Part shown: in pieces, positions 44,467-52,538 of the stretch
How positions within the stretch are numbered: position 1 is the first letter of the stretch
Layout of the letters: each line of letters starts with the position of its first letter
Assembly (NCBI GenBank): GCA_017847885.1
Contig: JAGAUA010000019.1
Coordinates: forward strand, 62,001-126,000
Direction of reading: 5' to 3'
DNA from: Oscillospiraceae bacterium
GTDB taxonomy: Bacteria > Bacillota > Clostridia > Oscillospirales > Ruminococcaceae
DNA: 64,000 bases
Program-made: the position numbers and the translations under genes
The notes under the pieces: model-generated
The model's database searches: none
What the model was told of the DNA's origin: nothing
What the model saw: the letters and a program-made list of their open reading frames with translations, nothing else

Positions 44467-44630
44467 TGCGTTTTTACGGTATTAAAATGTTTTTTGCTGT
44501 TATTATCTTTATAAATACTGCATACGAACTTTATGAAATCGCACGCGCCCTCAAGGATAAACAACGCCCAAGCAGCAACAAAACAGCCTGTGGTATGGAA
44601 TTGCTTGCATTTTATCAGCTCATTTCAGGT

Positions 44631-44660
44631 AAAATTAAAAGCACCCTTATTCAGAGTGCT
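44631..44660 (-). terminator. terminator of the putative immunity gene
   Basis: AGCAC (44640-44644) pairs with 44656-44660, with a T-rich run (TTTTAATTTT) after it on the minus strand. It overlaps the last codons of the putative immunity gene. Confidence 0.65.
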
Positions 44661-44929
44661 TCAGATTTGTTTTTTTGAAAGACAATTTCATCATAAATAT
44701 TAACTAAGCGTCTTCCGACATCAGTTAAATTGTTTTGTTCACTATCCATTCCGAACATAACTGATAAATCAGAAATATCACTTCTAAAACTTTTCCAATC
44801 ATCGTTAGAAATCATAATGGTATTATCATCCATAATGCTATACTCGGTGCTAAATTCACCGTTACTTTTAGCAATTCCTATATATTTTTTCAAAAAGTTT
44901 AAATCATCATCATCAAGTTTAAAAGTCAT
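44651..44929 (-). CDS. putative immunity protein for the MuF toxin domain
   Basis: A 92-residue acidic protein with no family I recognise: KLDDDDLNFLKKYIG, NDDWKSFRSDISDLSVMFG. The gene is AT-rich like the 3' end of the MuF gene just 13 bases upstream, and is followed by its own terminator. Small acidic genes in this place act as immunity partners in polymorphic toxin loci. That role is inference. Confidence 0.6.
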   Translation of the reverse strand: MTFKLDDDDLNFLKKYIGIAKSNGEFSTEYSIMDDNTIMISNDDWKSFRSDISDLSVMFGMDSEQNNLTDVGRRLVNIYDEIVFQKNKSEAL

Positions 44930-44942
44930 AATATCATACTCC

Positions 44943-46646
44943 TTATATCGGATTGGTTTGTATTAATCGTCCAGTATCAGGATTAATACTTACTTCACAA
45001 TGTTCTCCAACAAATTTTTGTGAGTACATTACAGAACCATCAGGATTATACAACACATTTCCATCTTTATCGTAACATTTTTTAGGAGATTGAGCTGTAC
45101 CTTGACTTAATGTGTTCTGTATTTCTTCTAATGGAACGCCATCTCTTTTTTTGCCTGTATGCGGATCCTTGCTTGTTCCAAACACTCGTTCAAGAAAATG
45201 ATTGGATTGGGATTTGATCTCAATACCGTTTGATGTGTTCATTCCTATGATTTCTTTTTCAATTCGTTCATGGTATTCCTTATACTTCTCATATCCTGCA
45301 AGAGGAGAAAGCATACCACTTTTTACGGAATTCATATATTTATTCATCAACTGGTATTCAGGAGTATTATTATACATCATTTCATTAAATAATGCAATAG
45401 TTTTCGGAGGATTTTCTATTCCTAATTGGTGCATATATTTGGTATATGATTTATTTGCTGTATAATATGCCTTCTGCGAAACGCTCTTTCCAAATCCGTC
45501 CACTCTGACTCGGGAATTATCAGGCAGCAGTCCGGCAGTCTTGAGGTGTTCCGCAAGCCGTGCTTCACGGTTTTTAAGAGTAACAGACTTCCGCTCAAAC
45601 TCTCGATCGAGCTTTGCCTTGAGAACTGGATCCTCAGTTGCCGACCTTGCTCCATCCAAAGCCGAAAGTTCACGCTTGCTTTTTCTTATGCTTCGCTCGT
45701 AAGCTCGCTGCTTCTGAGTGTTTTTGTACTCTTCAAGGTTTTCAGCCTTGGAAAACGTCGGTGCATTCGCCGCAGTGGAAAGTCCATCAAAATATGGGAA
45801 GAACGAGTGCCTGCAGTTCCAGCCGCCTAATCCGTCCCCAGTGCCGTAGCCCGTTGCATCATAAAAATACGGATACTTGGGATGTCCCTTTTTAAGGCTG
45901 TATATCTGCCCCTGCCATTCTGCATGAGATGGACGTGCGCCCAGATGAGAAGATACTTCGACAAGTTCGCATTCCATTTCGTTGGCAAGCTCAAGCTGCA
46001 TGTCACAGCAGGTCTTACCGATACCCGTTACGACCGCACGCCTCACGGCTACGTCAAGCTGGTCTGTCCTTCCGGATTCATAGCTTACGCATTTAAGTCC
46101 GTCTGCGCCCAGTTGCTTTACGGCTTCAAAAATAGCCTCCTGCGGTGAAAATGCTCCGCTTGCGCATTTCAGATATGCAAGGTCAAGAGCGTCCGACAGC
46201 TGCCTGTTCGCCGCTGCAGCCGCCGAGTTCGTCAAATTCCGCATCAAGCCGTTTGTGTTCTTTAATCCACACTTGAGAACATCGGAAAACGCCTTGGAGC
46301 GTGTGTAATTCGTTAGCTTGTCACGGTAATTGTCCGAAATAATGCCCTCGGAGATCGCTGCCTTGTATATTAACTCATCTTCACGGATAGCCGTTTTTAC
46401 CGCGTCCGTGTAGATCTCCTTCAAAGTGCTTTCCTGCACTTTGAGTTTGGCGGCAATCCTGCGCTTGACCTCACGGGCGGATATTGTAAGCTGATTTGCC
46501 TTGTACAACTGCCATTCTGCCGTGGGAGTAAGGTAATTCGCCTTGGTGATGCGCCTGCAGATATCGGAAATGATCTCATCTTGCAGCTTTGACATCAATT
46601 CGACCACAGGTTCAGGCAGTTTATCAATCTGATTCGGAGTAAGCAT
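44943..46646 (-). CDS. MuF-type minor capsid protein with C-terminal toxin-like domain
   Basis: 567 residues. Residues ~20-300 match the minor capsid 2/MuF family (SSHLGARPSHAEWQGQIYS, GYGTGDGLGGWNCRHSFFPY), which sits at the portal and can be ejected with DNA. A helical linker follows. Residues ~465-567 form a separate domain: NHFLERVFGTSKDPHTGKKR, CYDKDGNVLYNPDGSVMY, EHCEVSINPDTGRLIQTNP. The layout resembles small RNase-type polymorphic toxins. The 3' third of the gene is visibly AT-richer than the front. Confidence 0.82.
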   Translation of the reverse strand: MLTPNQIDKLPEPVVELMSKLQDEIISDICRRITKANYLTPTAEWQLYKANQLTISAREVKRRIAAKLKVQESTLKEIYTDAVKTAIREDELIYKAAISEGIISDNYRDKLTNYTRSKAFSDVLKCGLKNTNGLMRNLTNSAAAAANRQLSDALDLAYLKCASGAFSPQEAIFEAVKQLGADGLKCVSYESGRTDQLDVAVRRAVVTGIGKTCCDMQLELANEMECELVEVSSHLGARPSHAEWQGQIYSLKKGHPKYPYFYDATGYGTGDGLGGWNCRHSFFPYFDGLSTAANAPTFSKAENLEEYKNTQKQRAYERSIRKSKRELSALDGARSATEDPVLKAKLDREFERKSVTLKNREARLAEHLKTAGLLPDNSRVRVDGFGKSVSQKAYYTANKSYTKYMHQLGIENPPKTIALFNEMMYNNTPEYQLMNKYMNSVKSGMLSPLAGYEKYKEYHERIEKEIIGMNTSNGIEIKSQSNHFLERVFGTSKDPHTGKKRDGVPLEEIQNTLSQGTAQSPKKCYDKDGNVLYNPDGSVMYSQKFVGEHCEVSINPDTGRLIQTNPI

Positions 46647-46660
46647 TCAATCCGCCTCCT

Positions 46661-48136
46661 TTATCCTCCGTCCCCGAAGCCCATAATCTCGTCATCACTG
46701 AATCCAGTATCTTCCCCGGAAATCTCCGCTATCATCACTTTGGCTTTGTCTTCTGTCTCACCGTACCATTTCATACGGTATTCCCAAGCTGCCTTTATAC
46801 CGTCCCTGACCTCCTGCAGATCTCTCATGCGCTCGGCGTTTTCGTCAATAAGCGGCGACTGGTCGAATATTACCGTGACCTTTGCTTCTGCCTTTACTTC
46901 GCTGTCTATGTAATTATGACCTATCCACAGCAGCGTTTTAACAAGCGTATGCAGGAAGCTTTCAACGTGAATAAAGTGCTTGTGTGCGTTCTGGAGCAGC
47001 TCCTGCTTATCGCCTGTGTATTGCGTTGCAGTCACGATAGATCCGCTGTTGAATTGATAATGTTTTGTCCCGAAACCTACCTTGAAGCTGAGATAATCAA
47101 GCTGTGCCTGAACTGCGTCCGAATTGTCCTTTATGCGCAAGTCCGGGTTATGCTCCTGAACAAGCGGCTTCCCGGTACCATCGTCAATGCTTTCCGTAAC
47201 ATAGCAGAAAAGCTGCTGATTAACATCATCGGGAACGATTGGCTCGGCGCCCGTCATATCGGACATAAGGCTTTTGCTCAGGAACACCTTTTTCTGCCCC
47301 AGCCATATATCAGAGTTGAAGTTATTGTAAGCAAGATCAACGCCTTTAAGGTTATCTATGGCATTGCAGAAAACAGAGCAGCCAAGACCGTTGTTCCCGG
47401 ATATGTGATTCACTGCCGCAGGCTTGCAAATAGAAAACCACGGTCGGTTATAACCTGTTCGTATGACTTTAGGAATACTTTCAGGAAGCTTATCTTCCCT
47501 AAGTATCACTCCGCCGCTTTCTGCTTTAAAAATATGGTTTTCAATAATATATTCCTTACCGTCAAGGCGGTGGATCTCAAGGTAAATGCGATTTTTGCCG
47601 TGAATACACAGCTCCGAGCAGAACGCCGCCTCGGTTATTATTCCGTTGTCGCAAGTAAGAGGAATTATCATATCTGCGTCAATGTAATTAAGGTCTATCC
47701 TCGTTTCGGGGTCAAGGCGGAACGTTCCGTCATCGTTTACTGAAGCGTTTTTCAGGCGTATCACGATCGCCGCTGTTCCTGACCACATCATACGTTCCAT
47801 AAGTCCGTTTGCTTCATTCCAAAAGTTATTGCTGCCGAACACGCCGCCGTTTTCCGTATCTCCGACAATAAACATTTTGCTGTGCTCGTCATCAATATTT
47901 ATAGAGGTCTTGTCATTAATAAGAATGCTCGCCCAGTCCTCGCAGACCTTTTTTGCCATTTTCATGGTGTACATATCACGGCTTTTTCTCTTTTTCCCGT
48001 CGGAAGTTTTAATTCGATGAAAGGGTTCATGGAAGCCTGCCCACCAGCTGCGCCATTCGTCAATGTGCTTATAATAATCACCGCTTAGGCTGCAGCCGCA
48101 GTTTTTGTTAAGATAGTTAATTATTTCGTTGTTCAT
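46661..48136 (-). CDS. SPP1 Gp6-type portal protein
   Basis: 491 residues. The N-terminal EIINYLNKNCGCSLSGDYYK and WRSWWAGF, then KVCEDWASILINDKTSI, are typical of SPP1-type portals. The middle has the ring-forming core, and the C terminus is acidic. The ATG at 48136 follows GGAGG and overlaps the terminase stop. It forms the DNA-packaging vertex. Confidence 0.9.
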   Translation of the reverse strand: MNNEIINYLNKNCGCSLSGDYYKHIDEWRSWWAGFHEPFHRIKTSDGKKRKSRDMYTMKMAKKVCEDWASILINDKTSINIDDEHSKMFIVGDTENGGVFGSNNFWNEANGLMERMMWSGTAAIVIRLKNASVNDDGTFRLDPETRIDLNYIDADMIIPLTCDNGIITEAAFCSELCIHGKNRIYLEIHRLDGKEYIIENHIFKAESGGVILREDKLPESIPKVIRTGYNRPWFSICKPAAVNHISGNNGLGCSVFCNAIDNLKGVDLAYNNFNSDIWLGQKKVFLSKSLMSDMTGAEPIVPDDVNQQLFCYVTESIDDGTGKPLVQEHNPDLRIKDNSDAVQAQLDYLSFKVGFGTKHYQFNSGSIVTATQYTGDKQELLQNAHKHFIHVESFLHTLVKTLLWIGHNYIDSEVKAEAKVTVIFDQSPLIDENAERMRDLQEVRDGIKAAWEYRMKWYGETEDKAKVMIAEISGEDTGFSDDEIMGFGDGG

Positions 48137-49499
48137 CTCTTTCACCTCCTGCCGCAAGAAGCGGCTTTATGAATTTGCTGAAGCTATATTCGAGTGCATC
48201 TGCGGTATCGATATCGCAGGTGCCGTCATCAAGACGTTCGTCCTTATCCTGTATCTTCGGATCCCATATCTGCTCCGATAAGCTGCCGATAACATTTGAG
48301 CAGTTTGCCATAACCCAAAATCTGCCCTGTGCCATAAGAGACGATAAGGCGGAAATACGGTCATTCCTCGGAGCTTTGTAACAGTCAACTACCTTTACGA
48401 ACAGCCTTGCCTTTTTACAGGCAAAGCGCAGACCGTTTATAACTGTCTGATTTTCGTTATCCGCCCATGCAAACTTTATCAAAATAGGGTTAAAGCGCTG
48501 ATATAAAGCAGTTACAAATGCAATAAACTCGCTGTATATCGTTTCGGGACTTATCTCACCCTTGCTGCCCTCAATCTTACGGTCGGCAACAACTACAAGC
48601 TGCTGGAAGCCTTCCAAAAACGCCGTGGCGACAAATACGGTCTTGGATTTATTGCCGCCAAAGTCGATTCCTATCTGTATAGAAGTAATGCGGTTCTTGT
48701 CTACGCTGTCAACTATATATGCGGCGGTATTATTCGCAAAGGACTCGAAGATAATACCGTCCGCAGGGATCCTCAGACCGAGAATATCACGTTTATACCA
48801 TATAGTGGATGTATCGTACTGCGACTTTATCTCGGCTTTTCGCTGCTCTGTGATATTTACATTGTCTTCAATGGTAAAATGTCCGTAGTTGTAGCCGCCG
48901 AGAAATGTTCCTGCAGATGACTGTGCTGCATACTTATCAATATACTCCGTATAGATCCATGATTTCGGATTATCGGGGTTAAGATCCCAGAATATTTTTC
49001 GATTAACCGCTGCAATGGTACGGTTAAAGGCTTCCTGCACAAAGCTTTTTGCGTGGAGATTTATCTCCGTGGCTATCCACATTCCGTAGGAGTTTCCTCG
49101 AATTGATTTAAAGCTGTTTTCCATCATAGCACCGGTGAAAATGATTATGCGTTCACGATATTTCGTATCCGGACCTTTTATGATAAGCGCCTCATTACCC
49201 TTATACTTTCCCCAGCGGCACTGGTTGCGGAAGTAATGCTCGATACCGAATCCGTTACAGTCGCCGAGAATAATCTTTGCATTGCCGACTGTGGATGCGG
49301 ATGCAAGGTGTATCTTATCCTCCGTGGTTTTCAGTGCTTTACAGAAAGCCAGAATGTGGTCTACTGTTTTTCCGGCACGAACAGCTCCCTCAGCAATGTT
49401 TATCATGCAGTCACGGCAGCACCGTATGTATTCCTTGTGCTTTTCTCCAAAATTGTAGGGAATGGTCTTTTTGCGCTTGATCTTCTTATTCGCCGCCAT
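48117..49499 (-). CDS. terminase large subunit
   Basis: 460 residues. The ATPase Walker A-like motif EGAVRAGKT lies at residues 37-45. The nuclease half shows IGIDFGGNKSKTVFVA, the first acidic site of the RNase H-like fold, and late ADNENQTVI. The start at 49499 (MAANKKIKR) has GGAGG upstream and overlaps the small subunit by 14 bases. Headful packaging is expected. Confidence 0.92.
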   Translation of the reverse strand: MAANKKIKRKKTIPYNFGEKHKEYIRCCRDCMINIAEGAVRAGKTVDHILAFCKALKTTEDKIHLASASTVGNAKIILGDCNGFGIEHYFRNQCRWGKYKGNEALIIKGPDTKYRERIIIFTGAMMENSFKSIRGNSYGMWIATEINLHAKSFVQEAFNRTIAAVNRKIFWDLNPDNPKSWIYTEYIDKYAAQSSAGTFLGGYNYGHFTIEDNVNITEQRKAEIKSQYDTSTIWYKRDILGLRIPADGIIFESFANNTAAYIVDSVDKNRITSIQIGIDFGGNKSKTVFVATAFLEGFQQLVVVADRKIEGSKGEISPETIYSEFIAFVTALYQRFNPILIKFAWADNENQTVINGLRFACKKARLFVKVVDCYKAPRNDRISALSSLMAQGRFWVMANCSNVIGSLSEQIWDPKIQDKDERLDDGTCDIDTADALEYSFSKFIKPLLAAGGERDEQRNN

Positions 49500-49950
49500 A
49501 AATATCCTCCTCAGTTTCGGAAACGTCCTCAAATTCGGGTTCCGTCTGCGGCTTATCCGAATACTTATCCGGCATTTTGTTCTTAAGATACAGATTAAGT
49601 GCCCCGACATTCGGCGGAATATGTTTACGCTTGGTGGATACGGTGCGCCTGCCGCCCTTGTAGGATATTTCTTTTTCCGTAACGGTAGTTCCGACCGCCG
49701 CAGCGACCAGCGCCATTTCAGCCTCGGCGTTGATAATCTCCTCGTTATCCCGGATAAACCTTGCAACATCTGCACGTCTTGCGGAAAACTCCTTCATCAT
49801 CTGCTTTCGTTTTTTTCTGTCGGGTTCTGCAAGCAGCTGATTCACAAAATCCGCAATGGTCTGGCTGCCTGTATCCCCATCGCCTTTTCGCTGTTCCAAC
49901 GCATCTGCCAGATCCTGCAGACTCTCTTTCGCTACCGGATTTAAGCTCAT
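49486..49950 (-). CDS. terminase small subunit-like protein
   Basis: 154 residues directly before the large terminase gene. It is helical with charged segments (SARRADVARFIRDNEEIINAE), and its C-terminal half KRKHIPPNVGALNLYLKNKM is typical of DNA-binding small subunits. It would select phage DNA for packaging. It is the first gene after the long late leader, with GGAGG before its ATG. Confidence 0.75.
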   Translation of the reverse strand: MSLNPVAKESLQDLADALEQRKGDGDTGSQTIADFVNQLLAEPDRKKRKQMMKEFSARRADVARFIRDNEEIINAEAEMALVAAAVGTTVTEKEISYKGGRRTVSTKRKHIPPNVGALNLYLKNKMPDKYSDKPQTEPEFEDVSETEEDIYGGE

Positions 49951-50278
49951 ATTATCACCTCCGAATACGTAATGCTAATAGCCTATTGAATTATGGGAAT
50001 CTCTCGTCGCCAAATCACATAAACACAAGCTTTTGCGGCAATTAATTCTCCATAATCTCAATATTTATCAGCACAAACAAAGAATCGCCCTGAGAGCTAA
50101 ATAAACGCCCTCAGAGCCACTTTTGATTTTAGGGTATAACTTTTACCGAAAATTTATAGAATGGCTGTAAAACGCATTTTAATGGGGTATAAAACGGTAT
50201 GCTTCGCCATTCGGTTCAAGCGTAACCGCTGTCCGTTAAAATTTTCTATATACAGTCGCCCCCGGACAGGGGAACGAA
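49951..50278 (-). promoter_or_regulatory. late-operon leader / control region
   Basis: A 328-base gap with no open gene. It holds near-identical 11-mers CGCCCTGAGAG (50086-50096) and CGCCCTCAGAG (50106-50116) exactly 20 bp apart, and AT-rich stretches resembling -10 elements. Being the largest gap in the phage right after the NusG-like gene, it is the best place for an activator-dependent late promoter and an antitermination signal. The exact promoter is not identified. Confidence 0.5.
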
Positions 50279-50292
50279 TCAACCCTGTCCGG
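50262..50292 (-). terminator. hairpin at the end of the NusG-like gene
   Basis: A perfect 10-bp stem CCGGACAGGG (50262-50271) with 50283-50292 overlaps the stop codon. It lacks a following T run, so it may be a structured signal and not a simple terminator. Confidence 0.5.
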
Positions 50293-50791
50293 TCATGCCG
50301 TCTGCTTGGTTTTTATCGGGAAAATCAAAAGAGATATTTGCTTTATGCAGCTTTCCGTCGAATCTGACGGCGATCAAAGCCTTTTTCTGCCGCTTGTTCA
50401 CGAATCGTATTTTATCCTCGCAGCCATTCAGAAAGCCTTTGAAGCCTATTATATCTCCGTTTTCGTCTGTAACTGCTTCCGAAGGTTCTATTACCTTTCC
50501 GCCGTTGGAAAGCCATTTTATCATTTCTGCTTCATGCTCGGAGAGAGGGGTAGGCGATCCAAGAAACCGTATTACTCCCGGAACAGGTTTTATACGGTGG
50601 AACATCTCAGCAGAATATTCTACATCCGTAAAAGCATATCCCGGAAAAAGCAGCTTCAGCATTTTAGTCCATAATCCGCCCCTGCGGATAATTATCCTTT
50701 CACAGGGAGCATAAGCTGTAATCCCTATGCGCTTTAAAGACGCACAAACCTCGTTTTCCTTACCTGTCTGTATTTGTAATACGTAAATCAA
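50279..50791 (-). CDS. NusG-like transcription elongation factor (LoaP/RfaH type)
   Basis: 170 residues. The NGN domain is clear: MIYVLQIQTGKENEVCASLK at the N terminus, WTKMLKLLFPGYAFTDVEY, then VPGVIRFLGSPTPLSEHE. The remainder carries a KOW-type small barrel (GFKGFLNGCEDKIRFV). Specialised NusG paralogues keep polymerase elongating through terminators in long operons. The position just before the roughly 20-kb late operon suggests that role here. It overlaps the DUF3486 gene by 4 bases. Confidence 0.85.
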   Translation of the reverse strand: MIYVLQIQTGKENEVCASLKRIGITAYAPCERIIIRRGGLWTKMLKLLFPGYAFTDVEYSAEMFHRIKPVPGVIRFLGSPTPLSEHEAEMIKWLSNGGKVIEPSEAVTDENGDIIGFKGFLNGCEDKIRFVNKRQKKALIAVRFDGKLHKANISFDFPDKNQADGMTGQG

Positions 50792-51348
50792 GGTTCTTCG
50801 CCTCCCAGATCGCTTTTTTCCTTTTCGATGACCTCTACAAGCTTGGAATAAAGCTCCGGATATTTTTCTTCCAGAACGTTGAACAGCTTGCCCTTGGCTG
50901 CGTCAAAGCCCATTTCGGAAAGCCCTTTGTTCTTCATATCAAGATTCCGCTTGTATGAAACTGCTCTCACAAGTTCCGAAGCCTGCTTTATAAGCTTCAT
51001 GGGATCAGTGTTCTTCAGATCTTCCTGTGACAAACTGCGAACGGCGGACATCATAAGATTTGAAGTTATCTGAACAATACCCTCCGTAGTGTCAAGATCG
51101 GGATACCGGGCGCATTCCTGCATAATAGCCTTAAAGTTCTCCTGCGCCACTCTTATGGCTTCCATATCGGCACAGAATCCTTGAGCGTATCTGCAGATAG
51201 CCGATTGGGATATGTTTTTTCCTGCTGTGTCCCGGATGTACTCCGCAATGTCCTTATATGTAAACTGTGCGGATAATATCATTTCTTCGACCGTGCTTTT
51301 TATTTCTGCGTCCAGCAAATCTATGGTGCTGTGTTTTCTTCTGCCCAT
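50788..51348 (-). CDS. Mu gp27-like DUF3486 protein
   Basis: 186 residues of the DUF3486 family found in Mu-like phages (Mu gp27). It begins MGRRKHSTIDLLD. IAEYIRDTAGKNISQSAICRYA is a helix-turn-helix-like segment near residue 35. It is in the middle/late gene region. Exact function is uncertain, but a DNA-binding role in packaging or regulation is plausible. Confidence 0.8.
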   Translation of the reverse strand: MGRRKHSTIDLLDAEIKSTVEEMILSAQFTYKDIAEYIRDTAGKNISQSAICRYAQGFCADMEAIRVAQENFKAIMQECARYPDLDTTEGIVQITSNLMMSAVRSLSQEDLKNTDPMKLIKQASELVRAVSYKRNLDMKNKGLSEMGFDAAKGKLFNVLEEKYPELYSKLVEVIEKEKSDLGGEEP

Positions 51349-51360
51349 TACTCCACCGCC

Positions 51361-51696
51361 TTAAACGGTAATACACGGGTCGAAAATTCTTCCGTTTAAA
51401 AGCTGCACGCCTTTGGGTGTAACAATTGCTTCCAGTTCCTCAAAATCTGCGTCAGAAAGATATTTGATTTCATGCGTGCGAACGTCACGCAATTCTACAA
51501 AACCGCTTCTTGACAAATAATTGATACAATCGGTAAGTTCTGCTTCGGTTATAGACAGTTCAAGCGCATAGCGTAATTCTGACAAGTCTACATACTTTTC
51601 TCTGAGTGCATTAGCGGCTCTCAGCACCATTCCGTTGTTTGTAACGAACCGGTTTTGTTTCATTCTTTTTTTGATTTCATCGTTTTTGATTTCCAA
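51361..51696 (-). CDS. Mu middle-region protein with winged-helix look
   Basis: About 111 residues. A TTG at 51696 (LEIKNDEIKK) is preceded by GGAG at 8 bases and is preferred. A GTG at 51717 that overlaps the upstream stop is the alternative. The segment SELRYALELSITEAELTDCI with NYLSRSGFVELRD has winged-helix spacing. It occupies the place of Mu gp26. No known function. Confidence 0.6.
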   Translation of the reverse strand: MEIKNDEIKKRMKQNRFVTNNGMVLRAANALREKYVDLSELRYALELSITEAELTDCINYLSRSGFVELRDVRTHEIKYLSDADFEELEAIVTPKGVQLLNGRIFDPCITV

Positions 51697-51716
51697 GATA
51701 ATCACTCCAATTCCCA

Positions 51717-52061
51717 CTAATTTCTGTTATTCAGCATACTCTCAATGCGTGTTATGCTTCTGATGAAATCTTTATCCCTTACAGTATTTTCTTTTATATC
51801 ATCAATACTAGTTTTGATTTCTTTTATTGTTTCCTTGAGTTCTTTCATTTCCTCTTTAGAAACAAATTTATTATGCAAGTCCGAAACAAGAGCAGTAAGC
51901 TCCTTAAAGTCGCTCTCGGCAACGGTTTCTTCCTTAAGCTTGTTCACATCGCTTTCAACTTTATCCTGTCTGTCGATTGTACGCTTAAGAAAATATCCGA
52001 TTATTGCTATCGCTCCGCCTGCGACCGTACAAATGATCCAAAATAATAACTGCTCGCCCAC
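51717..52061 (-). CDS. DUF2730-like membrane coiled-coil protein (Mu gp25 place)
   Basis: About 114 residues. One N-terminal membrane helix (LLFWIICTVAGGAIAIIGYFL) is followed by a coiled coil (about residues 45-105). The layout matches Mu gp25/DUF2730. A GTG at 52061 follows GGAGG. An ATG at 52097 would place that site inside the gene. Confidence 0.7.
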   Translation of the reverse strand: MGEQLLFWIICTVAGGAIAIIGYFLKRTIDRQDKVESDVNKLKEETVAESDFKELTALVSDLHNKFVSKEEMKELKETIKEIKTSIDDIKENTVRDKDFIRSITRIESMLNNRN

Positions 52062-52166
52062 AGTTACGCCTCCCCATAAAAAATAGTGTACAGTCAAACC
52101 TTACAGCTTAACTATACACTATTATTAATTACATTTCCATTTTCACATGAAAAGAAACGGTGATAA

Positions 52167-52496
52167 TTAAATTTTCATGTCGCTATCCCAGAATGTAACC
52201 TGTCCGGGAAGCGGCGCTGCTTTTACCTCGGCTATTACCGGAGCAACGATCCGCCGTATGGAAACCTCCGCAAGATTATATTCTAGGGCAAGCTCGGAGT
52301 AGTTGTAACCGTTAAATTTCCGCCGTATTTCTTCATTCCGAAGGTTAGCCGTAATAGTATCAGGCTTACAGACGTATATGCATGAGCCTGCATAGTTTTT
52401 GACCAGCTTTTTGTATGCTTCCATGCCTATGCATTCCGCAAGCTCACGCTGATCGGCGCTTAGGTCTTTAATTTCGAGGTTATCAAGCAGGCTCAT
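52167..52496 (-). CDS. Mor-like transcription activator
   Basis: About 109 residues. The C-terminal helix-turn-helix NEEIRRKFNGYNYSELALEY, then VSIRRIVAP, matches the Mor/C activator family that turns on Mu middle or late genes. The ATG at 52496 has AAAGG at 9 bases. The 105-base gap downstream (52062-52166) is the likely site of its target promoter. Confidence 0.85.
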   Translation of the reverse strand: MSLLDNLEIKDLSADQRELAECIGMEAYKKLVKNYAGSCIYVCKPDTITANLRNEEIRRKFNGYNYSELALEYNLAEVSIRRIVAPVIAEVKAAPLPGQVTFWDSDMKI

Positions 52497-52538
52497 TGCG
52501 TTCATCCTTTCTTAGCGGTTTTATTTATTATCATAAAT

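Noticed and set aside
44457..44678. 73-codon plus-strand frame with a hydrophobic start
   Set aside because: It starts inside a terminator hairpin, lacks a ribosome site, runs against the late operon and overlaps the putative immunity gene.
46916..47743. 275-codon plus-strand frame
   Set aside because: Antisense to the portal gene; no start signal or domain.
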